DNA of 64,000 bases from Novosphingobium sp. 9U (GTDB lineage Bacteria; Pseudomonadota; Alphaproteobacteria; Sphingomonadales; Sphingomonadaceae). Made by a program: the position numbers and the translations under genes. Positions 55,486 to 63,860 of the stretch are shown here, in pieces; the stretch's first letter is position 1; each line of letters starts with the position of its first letter. The notes beneath the pieces are model-generated. The model did no database searches and was not told where the DNA came from. It saw nothing but the letters and a program-made list of their open reading frames with translations. The DNA is taken from positions 248,001 to 312,000 of the forward strand of contig NZ_LR732469.1 of assembly GCF_902506425.1 (NCBI RefSeq). Reading direction: 5' to 3'.

Positions 55486-55626
55486 TCAGAGCCAAACCAA
55501 CCCGATAATGAGTAGGACGGTCCCGACCAGCCCTATGACAACACGCCTCGACCGCGGAAGCACATCATACAACTGGATCGCCGCAGCCACCAGCAGCGTG
55601 CCGAGCAGCGCGCTCGCCCAATACAT
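55486..55626 (-). CDS. 46-aa small membrane protein
   Basis: MYWASALLGTLLVAAAIQLY, a short basic loop (LPRSRR), then a second hydrophobic helix VVIGLVGTVLLIIGLVWL: a two-helix hairpin. AAGGAGAGG directly upstream of ATG 55626 is an excellent ribosome site, which is why I reject the longer frame starting at 55734. The layout resembles small stress-related or DUF-type membrane proteins; I do not recognise the family. It lies 130 bases upstream of the copper-storage-like gene on the same strand. Confidence 0.7.
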   Translation of the reverse strand: MYWASALLGTLLVAAAIQLYDVLPRSRRVVIGLVGTVLLIIGLVWL

Positions 55627-55937
55627 TGCCTCTCCTTCTTGCGGTCCACAATACCATTCCCTTGCGCAACTCGGAAGACATGCGGCACCGAAGGCTCCTG
55701 ATGGTAGGCTGTCGAGCGTCGCGCCTGTTGGCACCTAGACGGCTAATGGAGAGGGCCCTCCCGCCGTTCTAACAGGTGAGCAGCGCTCGGACTTTGTCTG
55801 GTAGGCTAGCTGAGCTAAGGTGCGTTGATCCGAAAGCGTTCTCCGCAAGGGGTCGGCCTACGTTCAGACGATCAAAGACGTGGTCCCGGCCGGGCGCCGC
55901 ATCTAAGGTATCGCACCGATCGTGCTATGATCTCACG
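55627..55937. other. Intergenic stretch without supported gene
   Basis: No gene seen. A TATGAT hexamer at 55926-55931 could be the -10 element for the candidate small RNA that follows, but no good -35 box is present 17 bases upstream. Confidence 0.35.
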
Positions 55938-56070
55938 CTTGCGCGCAGCGCAACCAACCCCCGCGCCTTCGCACTTGCACCATAACGGATGCGTCAATAG
56001 AGAGGGTGTGCCTTTCAGGCATCCTCTCCCAATCTTTTGACAGCCCGATCCATAGTGATCGGGCTTTTTT
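55938..56070 (+). ncRNA. Candidate small RNA with intrinsic terminator
   Basis: A non-coding stretch of about 130 bases downstream of TATGAT (55926-55931) folds into a hairpin GAGAGG...TGCCT-ttc-AGGCA...CCTCTC (56000-56028) followed by a strong rho-independent terminator (56042-56070). No gene on this strand would otherwise use that terminator; the nearest upstream genes run the other way. The exact 5' end is a guess from the -10 element. No known RNA family recognised. Confidence 0.45.
56042..56070 (+). terminator. Rho-independent terminator
   Basis: AGCCCGATC (56042-56050), loop CATAGT, GATCGGGCT (56057-56065), a perfect 9-bp stem followed by a run of T. Orientation is rightward. It has no rightward protein gene to serve, which supports the small-RNA call. 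Confidence 0.85.
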
Positions 56071-56328
56071 CTTGCCGCCCCAACCTTGTTTGCTATCCCG
56101 AACCTGCGGGCGAACCCGTGAATAATCGACATTCCGGGGCCGGCGTTGGAGAGGGTGCCTAGACAGCCGGCCGGCCCCCCTCAATTGGCCCACCCAGCGG
56201 CTTTCAGAGCACCTGATGTCGGAAGATCCTTGCCTATCGCATGTGGATGGGCATGAACGGGAAGGAACCAGCCAATCCCGCAAAGCATTGCATTTCTGCC
56301 GATTTTGCCAATGCCAGTGGACTGCGGG

Positions 56329-56347
56329 GACCCCCTGCGGAGGGGTC
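56329..56347 (-). terminator. Hairpin after tRNA-Ser
   Basis: GACCCC (56329-56334) and GGGGTC (56342-56347) form a short GC-rich stem starting three bases past the CCA end of the minus-strand tRNA. There is no T-run, so it may be a processing or weak termination structure. Confidence 0.35.
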
Positions 56348-56439
<92 letters not shown>

Positions 56440-56597
56440 GCGAGGTCTTTGCTGGTAGCGGGAACGGGTCCCGCCGGTCGAGCGAAGCGCGCGGTTAGCC
56501 CAAGGTTGTCGGCTTGCCAAGAGCTTTGTCGCTGGAAATCGGGGATGATCCGGGCGACTTGCTTGTTTAGGTTCTGCGCGGGTCCTATATTTCGACC

Positions 56598-56987
56598 ATG
56601 AACAGCATGAACCGTGCCTCTTTCTATCTCCCTCAAGCCGGCCGCGTGATTGAAGCGCCGCGCAGCGCGCGCGCCCGTTTCGCGATCGGTAACATCGTCC
56701 GCCACAAGCTGCACGACTTTCGCGGCGTGGTTTTCGACATCGACCCCGTCTTCGCCAACAGCGAGGAATGGTATGAATCGATCCCTGCCGACGTCCGGCC
56801 CCAGCGCGAGCAGCCGTTCTATCACCTCCTCGCCGAGAGCGAGGACAGCAGCTACGTCGCCTATGTCAGCCAGCAGAACCTGCTCGAGGATGGCGAAGGC
56901 GGGCCGGTTGACCATCCTTCGATTGCGCAGATGTTCGACGACTTTGCCGACGGCCACTACCAGGTGCGCCGTGGCGTCTCGCACTAG
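56598..56987 (+). CDS. hspQ: Heat shock protein HspQ
   Basis: 129 aa with the HspQ/YccV hemimethylated-DNA-binding-like domain: FAIGNIVRHKLHDFRGVVFD at about 28-47, then RPQREQPFYHLLAES, YVAYVSQQNLLED. In enterobacteria HspQ modulates Lon-dependent proteolysis. The N-terminal ~20 residues are an extension relative to E. coli. A second ATG at 56607 could also start the protein. Single gene downstream of tRNA-Ser on the other strand. Confidence 0.93.
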   Translation: MNSMNRASFYLPQAGRVIEAPRSARARFAIGNIVRHKLHDFRGVVFDIDPVFANSEEWYESIPADVRPQREQPFYHLLAESEDSSYVAYVSQQNLLEDGEGGPVDHPSIAQMFDDFADGHYQVRRGVSH

Positions 56988-57013
56988 AGCCCTGATGGCC
57001 TAGGCTGTGTCGG

Positions 57014-57478
57014 TCAGCCGGCCGGGCGCGGCCCTTTCAGGTGTGCCCGCCCATCGGCGCCGGCGATGATCGGGGGCGTGCCGAAACTGCGCTCGATCCG
57101 CAGGTAGGACAGTGCCATGGTCGCGATCTGCCAGCGGCCATCGCGCTTGACGTAAGTTTCCAGGTAGTGGCCCCAGCCGTGGTTCTGGCTGCCATCCTCC
57201 CAGATGTTGTAGTCTTCCATCGCCCACACGCCGGTAGCGCTGTCCGGGCCGGTCAACTCGATCTCCGGCATGTGGCCGTGGTGCACGCTCTGCAGGATGG
57301 TCATGGCCCGCGCATAGTCCATGAAGGCGTCGCGCCCCACGACGCGCTGCCCGCCGGCCCTGGTAAGGTCGACGACGACATCGGGCGCGAAGACTGCCTC
57401 ATAGAGGTCCCAGTCCTTGGTATCGAGCGCACGGAAGTAGCGGGCCTTGAGCTTCCGGATCTCCTCGACATCATCCAT
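57014..57478 (-). CDS. SnoaL/NTF2-like protein
   Basis: 154 aa with the NTF2-fold signature of the SnoaL_4 group: EIRKLKARYFRALDTKDWDLYEAVFAPDVVVD, given here as RYFRALDTKDWDLYEAVF, then HHGHMPEIEL and GWGHYLETYVKRDGRWQIA. Members are polyketide cyclases, dehydratases or ring-cleaving enzymes of diverse substrates; the specific role is unknown. GGAGAGG upstream of the ATG. Single gene between hspQ (convergent) and the ABC-2 permease. Confidence 0.88.
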   Translation of the reverse strand: MDDVEEIRKLKARYFRALDTKDWDLYEAVFAPDVVVDLTRAGGQRVVGRDAFMDYARAMTILQSVHHGHMPEIELTGPDSATGVWAMEDYNIWEDGSQNHGWGHYLETYVKRDGRWQIATMALSYLRIERSFGTPPIIAGADGRAHLKGPRPAG

Positions 57479-57557
57479 GCTGCGATCCTCTCCAAATGCG
57501 ACGGGAGGATGCTATGTTGCTCTAATGGGCAGCGCCAGTCCCCGCGAGGGAGCGGAT

Positions 57558-58451
57558 TTAGCTCTTCAGCTTCCAACCGGAGCGCAGCACCAGGTAAGTC
57601 ACCAGCGCCAAAGCGGCATTGAGCACACCCAGGCCGATCGCGGAGTGCAGTACGGCGGTGTTGGTGTCGCCGATGTCGCTCACGCCCAGGAAGCCGAAGC
57701 GAAAGCCGGAGATCACGTAGAAGAACGGGTTGAAGCGGCTGATCGTCTGAAACGCGGGCGCAAGATTGTCGATGACGTAGAAGGTGCCCGAGAGGAGCGA
57801 GAGCGGCGCGATCACGAAGTTGGTGACTGCGGCGTTGTGATCGAACTTTTCGGCCCAGATCGAGGACAGGAAGCCCAGCAGCGCCAGGAAGAACGAGCCC
57901 ATCAGGCCGAACCATACGATCGCCCAAGGGTGCGCGGGCCGCAGGTGCACGTCGGGCCACAGCAGCATCGCGCCGGTCAGCGCCAGGCCGACCAGGATTG
58001 CGCGGGTCACCGCCGCCGAGGTCATCGCCAGCATCAGCTCGCCCTCTGTCAACGGCGGCATCAGGAAGTCGATGATGGTGCCCTGGATCTTGCCCGAGAG
58101 GAAAGAGAAGCTCGCGTTGGCGAAGGCGTTCTGCATCATGCCCATGACGATCAGGCCTGGCGCCACGAAGGTCGCGAAGTTGACGCCGAGCACTTCCTTG
58201 CCGCCGCGGCCCAGCGCCACAGAGAAGATGACCAGGAACAGCATGGTCGTGATCGCAGGCGCCCAGATGGTCTGGGTCTGCACCTTGAAGAAACGGCGCA
58301 CCTCCTTCATATACAGGGTCTTGAGCCCGATCCAGTTCACTTGGTGGATCACGGGCTCTCCCATTGCTGGGAAGGTGCGGGCCGGAAAGCTGCGAGCCCC
58401 CGGGATCTGGGCGGGCGAAATGAGTTCCGCCGAAGAGGGTTGATCGGCCAT
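57558..58451 (-). CDS. ABC-2 type transporter permease
   Basis: 297 aa with six predicted helices and the ABC-2 membrane domain: KEVRRFFKVQTQTIWAPAIT, VAPGLIVMGMMQNAFANASF, MPPLTEGELMLA, PLSLLSGTFYVIDNLAP and FNPFFYVISGFRFGFLG. Proteins of this type export drugs, polysaccharides or lipids with an ATPase partner; none is adjacent, so it may lie elsewhere. I use ATG 58451; ATG 58364 is a possible shorter start. Divergent from gcrA. Confidence 0.88.
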   Translation of the reverse strand: MADQPSSAELISPAQIPGARSFPARTFPAMGEPVIHQVNWIGLKTLYMKEVRRFFKVQTQTIWAPAITTMLFLVIFSVALGRGGKEVLGVNFATFVAPGLIVMGMMQNAFANASFSFLSGKIQGTIIDFLMPPLTEGELMLAMTSAAVTRAILVGLALTGAMLLWPDVHLRPAHPWAIVWFGLMGSFFLALLGFLSSIWAEKFDHNAAVTNFVIAPLSLLSGTFYVIDNLAPAFQTISRFNPFFYVISGFRFGFLGVSDIGDTNTAVLHSAIGLGVLNAALALVTYLVLRSGWKLKS

Positions 58452-58582
58452 GGTGCCGCGACTATCGGCTGGCCGCTCCGCAGGCAAGTCCCTCGGGCAG
58501 GGTCCGGCAGGCAAGATTGGGCACATCGGTGCCACGGATGACGATACGGCCTCGCGTTGGAGGCTCAACGAACGGATTGCAG

Positions 58583-59287
58583 ATGAGCTGGACGGACGAG
58601 CGGATCGAGAAGCTGCGGAAGATGTGGGAGGGCGGTGCGACCGCCAGCCAGATCGCCGACGACCTGGGCGGTGTCAGCCGCAACGCGGTGATCGGCAAGG
58701 CGCATCGCCTTGGCCTCAAGGCACGGCCCTCTCCCGTCAAGCCGAACGAGAAGCCGGCTCGCCCTGCTCCGGTGGCCAAGCGCCCGAGCCCGAGTGAGTC
58801 GCGCGACGACGAAGTGAACGAGACGCCCGATCGCCCCGAGCCCGTGGCCGCTGCTCCCGTGTCCGAGCGTCCGGCGCCGACGCCCACGCCTGCTCCCGCC
58901 AGCCCTGCTGCTGCCGAGCCTGCTGCGGAGGAACCCGTTCGCGCGCCACAGCCGCGGATCGTCTCGGTTGGGCCCGGTGGCTTCTTGCGCCAGGGTCCGG
59001 GCGACCAGCAACAGCCGATCCCTCCCGCACCGCCGCGCCGCCTGGTGCCGGCCAAGCCGAGTGCCGAGATCGCCGGCAAGACCAGCCTGCTCGACCTTAA
59101 CGATCGCATCTGCCGCTGGCCGATGGGGCACCCGGGCGAACCGGACTTCCACTTCTGCGGCGACAAGGTGAACCCTGGGTTCCCGTACTGCGTCGACCAC
59201 TGCGGCCGTGCGTATCAGGCACAGCTGCCTCGCGGTGCGCGCCGTCCGCCCCCGCCCCTGCCCTTTGGCGGCCCGCGGGTTCGCTGA
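58583..59287 (+). CDS. gcrA: GcrA cell cycle regulator
   Basis: 234 aa. The N-terminal helix-turn-helix MSWTDERIEKLRKMW, then ASQIADDLGGVSRNAVIGKA and HRLGL is the hallmark of GcrA, the alphaproteobacterial sigma70 cofactor that acts at CcrM-methylated promoters. A long Pro/Ala-rich linker (about 50-150) leads to the C-terminal domain with CRWPMGHPGEPDFHFCG and YCVDHCGRAYQ, Cys residues typical of the family. I find no GANTC site in the 130-base upstream gap. A rho-independent terminator follows. Confidence 0.95.
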   Translation: MSWTDERIEKLRKMWEGGATASQIADDLGGVSRNAVIGKAHRLGLKARPSPVKPNEKPARPAPVAKRPSPSESRDDEVNETPDRPEPVAAAPVSERPAPTPTPAPASPAAAEPAAEEPVRAPQPRIVSVGPGGFLRQGPGDQQQPIPPAPPRRLVPAKPSAEIAGKTSLLDLNDRICRWPMGHPGEPDFHFCGDKVNPGFPYCVDHCGRAYQAQLPRGARRPPPPLPFGGPRVR

Positions 59288-59295
59288 TCTGAAAG

Positions 59296-59328
59296 AAGGC
59301 CGGTGTCGGGTGCGACGCCGGCCTTTTG
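59296..59328 (+). terminator. Rho-independent terminator after gcrA
   Basis: AAGGCCGGTGTCG and CGACGCCGGCCTT form a 13-bp stem (one G-T pair) with a four-base loop, ending in TTTT, nine bases after the gcrA stop. Confidence 0.85.
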
Positions 59329-59385
59329 CGTTTACGGATTACACGCGGTGGACCATCGCGGTTTGCCCGATCTTCCGCCCGCTCC

Positions 59386-60786
59386 TCAGCCTCGTGCCAG
59401 GCCGCGCTCCTTGCTCCCCTGCAGCAGCGCCGCGCAAGCTGCTCCCGTCAGCGTCAGCCCTGCCATGACCGCCATCGTGAGCAGGTAGGACGAAGGCGCA
59501 GGGAAGTGCGCTCCGCCTTCCGGCGCCGCCACCGTCCGGCTCGCCAGCAGCATGGCGATGACCTGCGCGCCCACCGCCGCGGCGATGCCGCGCACGACCT
59601 GCATCGAGCCGATCGCCTCGCTGGTGCGCTCCTGCGGCACGGAAGCGACGACGATGTTGGGGATCGCGGCTTGCAGGATCGTGGTGCCGAACGAAATTAC
59701 GCACAGCAGCGCGATGACGAGGCCGAGCACGTTGGGCAGCAGCATCGCCGCGCACCAACCCGCCGCCGCGAGCAGCGCGCCCGCCGTAACCGTCATCCGG
59801 TTGCCCGCGCGCCGGATCAGCCAGCCGGCGAACGGTCCCGCAAAGAACGACAGGAAGTTCGACGGCAACTTGGCCAGGCCCGCCACCGTGGCGCTGAGTC
59901 CGAGGCCGACGGCGGTCCACCCGGGCGACTGCATGTAGGACGAGAACACGTAGACGATCTGCATCGTCCCCATGCCGAGCAGTACGGTGATGAGATTGGC
60001 GACGGCGAAGTTGCGGTCGCGGAACAGGCGCAAGTCGACGAACGGCTCTTCCGCGCGCAAACTGCGGCGTGCCCAGATCGCGAAGAGCACCGCGCAGACC
60101 GCCAGCATCGCCAGGATCTGCGGGGCGAACCAGCCGGCCTGCTTGGTCGCGCCCAGCGCGTAGAGCAGGAGTCCAATGGCGGGCACCGGCAGCAGCCCCT
60201 CCACCCAGTCGATCGGGCGCCGCGTGGGTGTGCCCGGCTTGTCCGGCACGAAGGCGGCGATCGCGGTCACCGAGAGCGCCAGCAGCGCCGCGCTAGCCCA
60301 GAACAGTGCATGCCAATCGAGATTGTCGACGATCACGCCGCCAGCGACGAGGCCGAGCGCAGCCCCGGCACCCAGCGCAGTGGTCAGCACGCCGATGCCC
60401 ATCGGCACCTTGTCCTCTGGCAGGCTCTCACGCACGATGCCGATCGAGAGCGGCAGCACTACGGCGGACAACCCCTGCAGCGCCCGGCCGACAAGCACCA
60501 CGCCGAAATGCGTGCTGACCGCGCTGATCACCGAGCCCACAAACGCCAGCGCCAGCAGGATCAGCACCAGCCGCTTGCGTCCGCGGATGTCACCCAGGCG
60601 TCCCACCACGGGCGCGGTAGCGGCGGCGATCAGCATGTGCACGGTGATCAGCCAGCCCACCTTCAGCGGATCGCCGAACTGTCGGGTCAAGGTCGGCAGC
60701 GCGGCATAGACCATCGAGGCTTCGAAGGTGACGGTCATCTCCGCCAAGAACAAGGCGGCGATGATCAGTGCCGGTGCGGATCGCAT
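59386..60786 (-). CDS. MFS multidrug exporter, DHA2-like
   Basis: 466 aa, with about fourteen helices. Motifs: TFEASMVYAALPTLTRQF in TM1, the loop 2-3 motif GRLGDIRGRKRLVLI and motif C region GVLTTALGAGAALGLVAGG. I start at ATG 60786 with AGAGGA before it; the frame stays open to 61122 antisense to the cyclophilin gene. Single gene, divergent from the cyclophilin; no adaptor or outer-membrane factor here, so it probably works alone. Confidence 0.9.
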   Translation of the reverse strand: MRSAPALIIAALFLAEMTVTFEASMVYAALPTLTRQFGDPLKVGWLITVHMLIAAATAPVVGRLGDIRGRKRLVLILLALAFVGSVISAVSTHFGVVLVGRALQGLSAVVLPLSIGIVRESLPEDKVPMGIGVLTTALGAGAALGLVAGGVIVDNLDWHALFWASAALLALSVTAIAAFVPDKPGTPTRRPIDWVEGLLPVPAIGLLLYALGATKQAGWFAPQILAMLAVCAVLFAIWARRSLRAEEPFVDLRLFRDRNFAVANLITVLLGMGTMQIVYVFSSYMQSPGWTAVGLGLSATVAGLAKLPSNFLSFFAGPFAGWLIRRAGNRMTVTAGALLAAAGWCAAMLLPNVLGLVIALLCVISFGTTILQAAIPNIVVASVPQERTSEAIGSMQVVRGIAAAVGAQVIAMLLASRTVAAPEGGAHFPAPSSYLLTMAVMAGLTLTGAACAALLQGSKERGLARG

Positions 60787-60919
60787 CGGGGTTCCTCTTC
60801 CATGCGCCGGCTTGGTTGCCGGCCTTCTTGCTCGCAAGCCTATTGAACTTGTGTTCAGCAGCCAAGCGGTTTGGTGAGGCGGGTTGCCCGGCGGTGGAAA
60901 GCAAGGGCAAGGTCGCCCC

Positions 60920-61549
60920 ATGCTCAAGCGATTCGCGCCCCTTCTCGCCCCCGCCCTGCTCGCTCTAAGCGGTGCCGCACCTGCGCCCACTCCCGCCAAG
61001 GACGTCACCGTCGCAATCACCACCAGTGCCGGCACGATCACCGTCGACCTCGATGGTGAGCATGCACCGCTGACCACCGCCAACTTCCTCAAGTACGTGG
61101 ACGGTCGCAAGTTCGACGGCACCGCCTTCTACCGCTCGATGCACCTCGACTGGGGCACCCCGCCCAACGGGCTGATCCAAGGCGGCACGCAGAACGATCC
61201 CAAGCGCACCTTCAAGCCGGTGGCGCACGAGCCGACCAGCCAGACCGGCTTGCTCCACAAGCGCGGCACGATCTCCATGGCGCGCTTTGCTCCGGGCACG
61301 GCGACCGGCGATTTCTCCATCATGCTCTCGGACCAGCCCGGTCTCGACGCCAAGCCGGATGCGCCGGACGCCGATGGCAAGGCAGGCTTCGCTGCATTCG
61401 GCCAGGTCGTCGGGGGGATGGACGTGGTTGACAAGATCTGGGCCATGCCGCGGTCCGCCACCAACGGCGTCGGCGTGATGAAGGGCCAGATGCTCGATCC
61501 GGTGGTGAAGATCGTCAGCGTTCGCCGGATTGCAACGCCCGCTAGCTGA
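60920..61549 (+). CDS. Exported cyclophilin-type peptidyl-prolyl isomerase
   Basis: 209 aa. Signal peptide (PLLAPALLALSGAAP), then the cyclophilin barrel with ITTSAGTITVDLDGEHAPLT, FYRSM, the GTISMAR strand and AFGQVVGGMDVVDKI. The usual FHR/QGGD active-site motifs are modified to FYRS and QGGTQND, as in the PpiA/SlyD-neighbour subgroup of alphaproteobacteria; catalytic activity is likely but not certain. ATG 60920 follows AAGG. Convergent with the M23 peptidase gene. Confidence 0.9.
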   Translation: MLKRFAPLLAPALLALSGAAPAPTPAKDVTVAITTSAGTITVDLDGEHAPLTTANFLKYVDGRKFDGTAFYRSMHLDWGTPPNGLIQGGTQNDPKRTFKPVAHEPTSQTGLLHKRGTISMARFAPGTATGDFSIMLSDQPGLDAKPDAPDADGKAGFAAFGQVVGGMDVVDKIWAMPRSATNGVGVMKGQMLDPVVKIVSVRRIATPAS

Positions 61550-61569
61550 GCCGCGCGAACGTCAGCGGA

Positions 61570-62265
61570 TCACTTCGGGGCGGCTCGCCCCGTCAGCAGC
61601 GGATAGGGATTGATCGCTGTCCCTTGCTGCGACCAGCCCTGTGACGGATCGGCGCTCCACACGGCAAAGTGCAGGTGCGGCGCGGCGGGATCGGCATTGC
61701 CGGTATGCCCCACCGTGCCCAACCGCTGCCCAACCTGCACGGTCATGCCCTCGCGCAAGGCAGGATCGTAGCCGGCGAGGTGCGCGTAGTAATAGATCAG
61801 CCGCCGGTCGGGCGAGCGGATGTAGATCGTGTTGCCTCCATCGTGAGAGAGGAACAGCTTCTCCACCCGGCCCGGCGAGGCGGCGAGCACCGGCGCGCCC
61901 TCGCCCGCCATGATGTCGATAGCATCGTGCTGGCGCGCGCCTTGAGCCCGGCCTTGCGAGAACGTGTCGGTGAGGCTCGCCGCGGCCACTCCAACCACTG
62001 GGATCGCAAGCCGACCGACCTGCACCGGAGCGAGCACGTGAGGTCGGGTGGGCGCAGCCCCGGGCGCTCCACCGGTCAGTCCATCGAGGAGCCCGGACCG
62101 GCCATCCGGCGCGCCTGCGTCGCGTGTCACCGCGCCTGCGGAGCCACGATGATCCGCGGCGATATGGCCGTGGAACAGCCACGCGCCCAGCGCGACCCAG
62201 AATGCCGAAGTCAGCACCACGCTCAAGGTGATGGCGCGGCTCAGTCCGGGCCAGCCGACCTGCAT
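61570..62265 (-). CDS. M23-family peptidase with N-terminal membrane anchor
   Basis: About 231 aa: one N-terminal hydrophobic helix (ITLSVVLTSAFWVALGAWLF), a flexible Gly/Pro-rich linker, and a LytM domain with zinc ligands His/Asp in RQHDAIDIMAGEG, and HxH in PHLHFAVW, plus YYYAHLAGY. The ligand set looks complete, so it should cleave peptidoglycan cross-links in the periplasm. Start uncertain: ATG 62265 or GTG six bases earlier; neither has a good ribosome site. Confidence 0.85.
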   Translation of the reverse strand: MQVGWPGLSRAITLSVVLTSAFWVALGAWLFHGHIAADHRGSAGAVTRDAGAPDGRSGLLDGLTGGAPGAAPTRPHVLAPVQVGRLAIPVVGVAAASLTDTFSQGRAQGARQHDAIDIMAGEGAPVLAASPGRVEKLFLSHDGGNTIYIRSPDRRLIYYYAHLAGYDPALREGMTVQVGQRLGTVGHTGNADPAAPHLHFAVWSADPSQGWSQQGTAINPYPLLTGRAAPK

Positions 62266-62302
62266 CGTCACGCCGGGTATGCCGCTGTGCTCGCCCGCCG
62301 CG

Positions 62303-62326
62303 CCAGTACAGTCCCCAGTACAGTCC
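62303..62326. repeat. 12-bp exact tandem duplication
   Basis: CCAGTACAGTCC twice in a row, upstream of the M23 peptidase start. Length a multiple of three, so it would be tolerated if the longer frame were translated (repeat of Asp-Cys-Thr-Gly on the minus strand). Confidence 0.7.
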
Positions 62327-62497
62327 ATCGCCCGGTGAGTACGAGTGCAGTAGCAGACACGTGAACATCCCCTCGGTTCGAGGTGGCCCGGCGCCACCTC
62401 GCGGTCCGTCCTACAAACGAACATTCCGGGGAATGGCTGCGCTACAACAAACAAGCCGTCTTGACTTGACGGACGGTCGCGTGTGCTTGGGCAAGCC

Positions 62498-63664
62498 ATG
62501 AGCGAAGACGAGACGCATACCGTGCGTGCAGGCTGGCTGCACCGGCTGGGCCTCACCCCGCGCCGCCGCGCATCCGATCCCCCGGTAGACGCGTCGGCCT
62601 GCCCTCCTCCTACGGACACTACGCTGCAGCGCCGGCGCGAGATGCTGGCCGACGTGTCGAGCTTCCTGATGGCGCACGGGCTGCCGGTGAACAGCTTCAC
62701 GCTCGATGTCGCACACAAGGTCATGGCCGAGACCGACACGCGGCTGATGCGCGCCGTGGAGGACCGGGTGCGGGCGGGCGAGCCGATCACGCTCGATTGG
62801 CTCGAAACCGTTGCGGACCGGTGTGGCAAGCCCGAGGGCACGCAGGCGCTGCAGGACCTGATCGAGCGCCTGGAAAGTACCATCACCCAGTTCGCGCAGA
62901 CTGCCAGCGATGCGCGCAGTGCGACAAGCCGCTACAGCAGTGCGCTCGAGCAACACGCCGAAGGTCTTGACGCCAATGACGCGCTGCAGGGCGGGGACAC
63001 GATCGCTGCGCAGATCGCCGTCATGGTGCACGACATGCTGGCTCGCACGCGCCTGCTGGAGGGCGAGCTCGACCGCTCCGCACGCGAAACGCGCAAGCTG
63101 GAGAAGAACCTTGCCGATGCGCGGCGCGAGGCCGAAGTCGATTATCTCACCGGTCTGCCCAACCGCCGCGCCTTCGAGGCCGTGTTCGCGCAGGAAGTCG
63201 CCGAGGCACAACAGGCTGGCCACGCGCTGTGCGTCGCCTTTTGCGACATCGACCACTTCAAGCGCATCAACGATGCTCACGGCCACGAGGCGGGAGACCG
63301 CATCTTGCGCACCGTGGCGAAGACGCTTTCCAGGCTCCTGCCCAATGCCTGCCACGTGGCGCGCCATGGCGGCGAAGAGTTCGTGATCGTCATGCGCGGG
63401 CTGAGCATGGCAGAGGCCGTGGCCAAGCTCGACGAAGTGCGCGGAGCGATGGCTGGGCGGCGCCTGATCAACCGATCCACCGATATCCCGTTTGGCCAGA
63501 TCACGTTCTCCGCCGGGATTGCCGACGTTCGCGCGCACGAGGATCCGCGCGAAGCGCTGCGCTGTGCCGACCGGGCCCTCTATGTCGCCAAGAGCGAGGG
63601 CCGTAATCGCATCGTCTGTGCACCAGTACCCTTTGTTGATGGGATGCGGACCGCCAATTCCTAA
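62498..63664 (+). CDS. Diguanylate cyclase (soluble, helical N-terminus)
   Basis: 388 aa. Basic N-terminus, an all-helical region (about 40-210) including a coiled coil (ARTRLLEGELDRSARETRKL), then a GGDEF domain (about 215-375): DYLTGLPNRRAFEAVF, DIDHFKRINDAHGHEAGDRI, active site RHGGEEF, and ADRALYVAKSEGRNRI. The architecture resembles Caulobacter DgcB-like cyclases that act in surface attachment. No transmembrane segment. I start at ATG 62498; a GTG 15 bases up is in frame. Confidence 0.9.
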   Translation: MSEDETHTVRAGWLHRLGLTPRRRASDPPVDASACPPPTDTTLQRRREMLADVSSFLMAHGLPVNSFTLDVAHKVMAETDTRLMRAVEDRVRAGEPITLDWLETVADRCGKPEGTQALQDLIERLESTITQFAQTASDARSATSRYSSALEQHAEGLDANDALQGGDTIAAQIAVMVHDMLARTRLLEGELDRSARETRKLEKNLADARREAEVDYLTGLPNRRAFEAVFAQEVAEAQQAGHALCVAFCDIDHFKRINDAHGHEAGDRILRTVAKTLSRLLPNACHVARHGGEEFVIVMRGLSMAEAVAKLDEVRGAMAGRRLINRSTDIPFGQITFSAGIADVRAHEDPREALRCADRALYVAKSEGRNRIVCAPVPFVDGMRTANS

Positions 63665-63860
63665 CGCAAACGCCGAGTCGCAAACACATGCGCAATGCCG
63701 TTCTCGATTGTCGGCCATGCCGCCCGACTCTCGCATATGATCTTCAAACCGCTGTACTTTCGCCGAAATCCTGTGCTCGATTACTTTGCAGGCCGCGAAG
63801 CCGTATTGCTGACCCTGAAAGCGGTCAGGAATCGTTAGGGAATTCGGCTTATGATCCAAC

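Noticed and set aside
59326..60846. 506-codon rightward frame after gcrA
   Set aside because: Antisense of the MFS transporter, composition biased to Arg, His and Gln.
62303..62326. Tandem repeat as start of a CRISPR or satellite array
   Set aside because: Only two adjoining 12-bp units without spacers.
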